DNA from: an uncultured Rhodospirillales bacterium | Lineage (GTDB): Bacteria; Pseudomonadota; Alphaproteobacteria; Acetobacterales; Acetobacteraceae | DNA length: 6,774 nt | Direction of reading: 5' to 3' | NCBI GenBank assembly: GCA_903928045.1 | Contig: CAIYPH010000623.1 | Span: forward strand, 1-6,774 | Shown: one piece after another, positions 6,648 through 6,774 of the stretch | Layout: the number at the start of each line of letters is the position of its first letter | How positions within the stretch are numbered: position 1 is the first letter of the stretch | Position numbers and translations under genes: made by a program | The notes under the pieces: generated by a model | Told to the model about the DNA's origin: nothing | The model's database searches: none | The model's input: the letters and a program-made list of their open reading frames with translations, nothing else

Positions 6648-6774
6648 AACCGGCCATGGTTAAACCGCCGGACACGCTGATCACCTGACCGGTGATGTAG
6701 GCGGCGTCATCCGAGGCAAAAAACAGGATCGCGCCCGGCAGATCCTCGGGCTCACCAATGCGGCCCATCGGTAC
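6646..6774 (-). CDS. badH: 2-hydroxycyclohexanecarboxyl-CoA dehydrogenase BadH, C-terminal fragment (SDR family)
   Basis: Only the last 42 codons and the TGA stop lie in the window; the gene continues past the right edge. The fragment shows the classic C-terminus of short-chain dehydrogenases: GRIGEPEDLPGAILFFASDD, then AAYITGQVISVSGGLTMAG, in which ITGQ and the final SGG are conserved family features. The catalytic Ser-Tyr-Lys and the NAD-binding glycines would be upstream, outside the window. The ending and the position directly before badI point to BadH, which oxidises 2-hydroxycyclohexane-1-carboxyl-CoA to the 2-keto compound with NAD. A FabG-like SDR of other specificity cannot be excluded from 42 residues alone. 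It contains a TTA leucine codon near its end, unusual in this GC-rich sequence, but a single codon carries no weight. Confidence 0.82.
   Translation of the reverse strand, partial: VPMGRIGEPEDLPGAILFFASDDAAYITGQVISVSGGLTMAG

Noticed and set aside
5843..6688. 281-codon plus-strand open frame
   Set aside because: Register-matched antisense shadow of badI, whose product matches its family over full length.
1..6774. Search by eye for tRNA, rRNA, CRISPR repeats, insertion-sequence ends, att sites and sigma-70 type promoters
   Set aside because: Nothing convincing was seen. The window is nearly all coding, and the few gaps (11, 2, 28 and 63 nt) hold only ribosome-binding sites and one inverted repeat.

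Overview
This is a GC-rich (by eye about two thirds G+C) stretch of bacterial chromosome. All the supported genes are on the minus strand, so transcription runs from high to low coordinates. Codon use, the BadH/BadI/AliB/AliA gene set, the alphaproteobacterial-type phasin and the very large multidomain glycosyltransferase suggest an alphaproteobacterium (Rhodopseudomonas-, Rhodospirillales/Acetobacteraceae- or sphingomonad-like). No marker in the window fixes the genus.

Right-hand block (about 3041-6774): a compact catabolic operon for alicyclic acids. In transcription order it holds the 3' end of badH (2-hydroxycyclohexanecarboxyl-CoA dehydrogenase, cut by the window edge), badI (2-ketocyclohexanecarboxyl-CoA hydrolase), an AliB-like acyl-CoA dehydrogenase and an AliA-like acyl-CoA ligase. 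The gaps are 11, 2 and 28 nt. Together they cover four of the five steps from cyclohexanecarboxylate to pimeloyl-CoA: AliA makes the CoA thioester, AliB introduces the ring double bond, BadH oxidises the 2-hydroxy intermediate and BadI opens the ring. The hydratase for the missing step (BadK) is not in the window and may lie upstream of badH.

Left-hand block (1-2977): after a 63-nt gap holding a perfect 9-bp inverted repeat come a 153-residue phasin-type protein (polyhydroxyalkanoate granule coat) and a gene that overlaps its stop codon by ATGA. The second gene fills the whole left third of the window. It encodes at least 839 residues: three N-terminal beta-type repeats spaced exactly 94 residues apart, a GT2 glycosyltransferase domain, and the first half of a GT4-like (GT-B) domain with a cysteine cluster. 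The frame is open to position 1, so the C-terminus is missing.

The window is almost fully coding. No tRNA, rRNA, CRISPR array, insertion sequence or obvious promoter was seen; the operon promoter should lie beyond the right edge. The long plus-strand reading frames are codon-register shadows of the minus-strand genes. I found no clear new system. The points most worth a second look are the phasin-glycosyltransferase coupling, the periodic repeat architecture of the glycosyltransferase, and the Glu-to-Asp change at the expected catalytic position of the AliB-like dehydrogenase.
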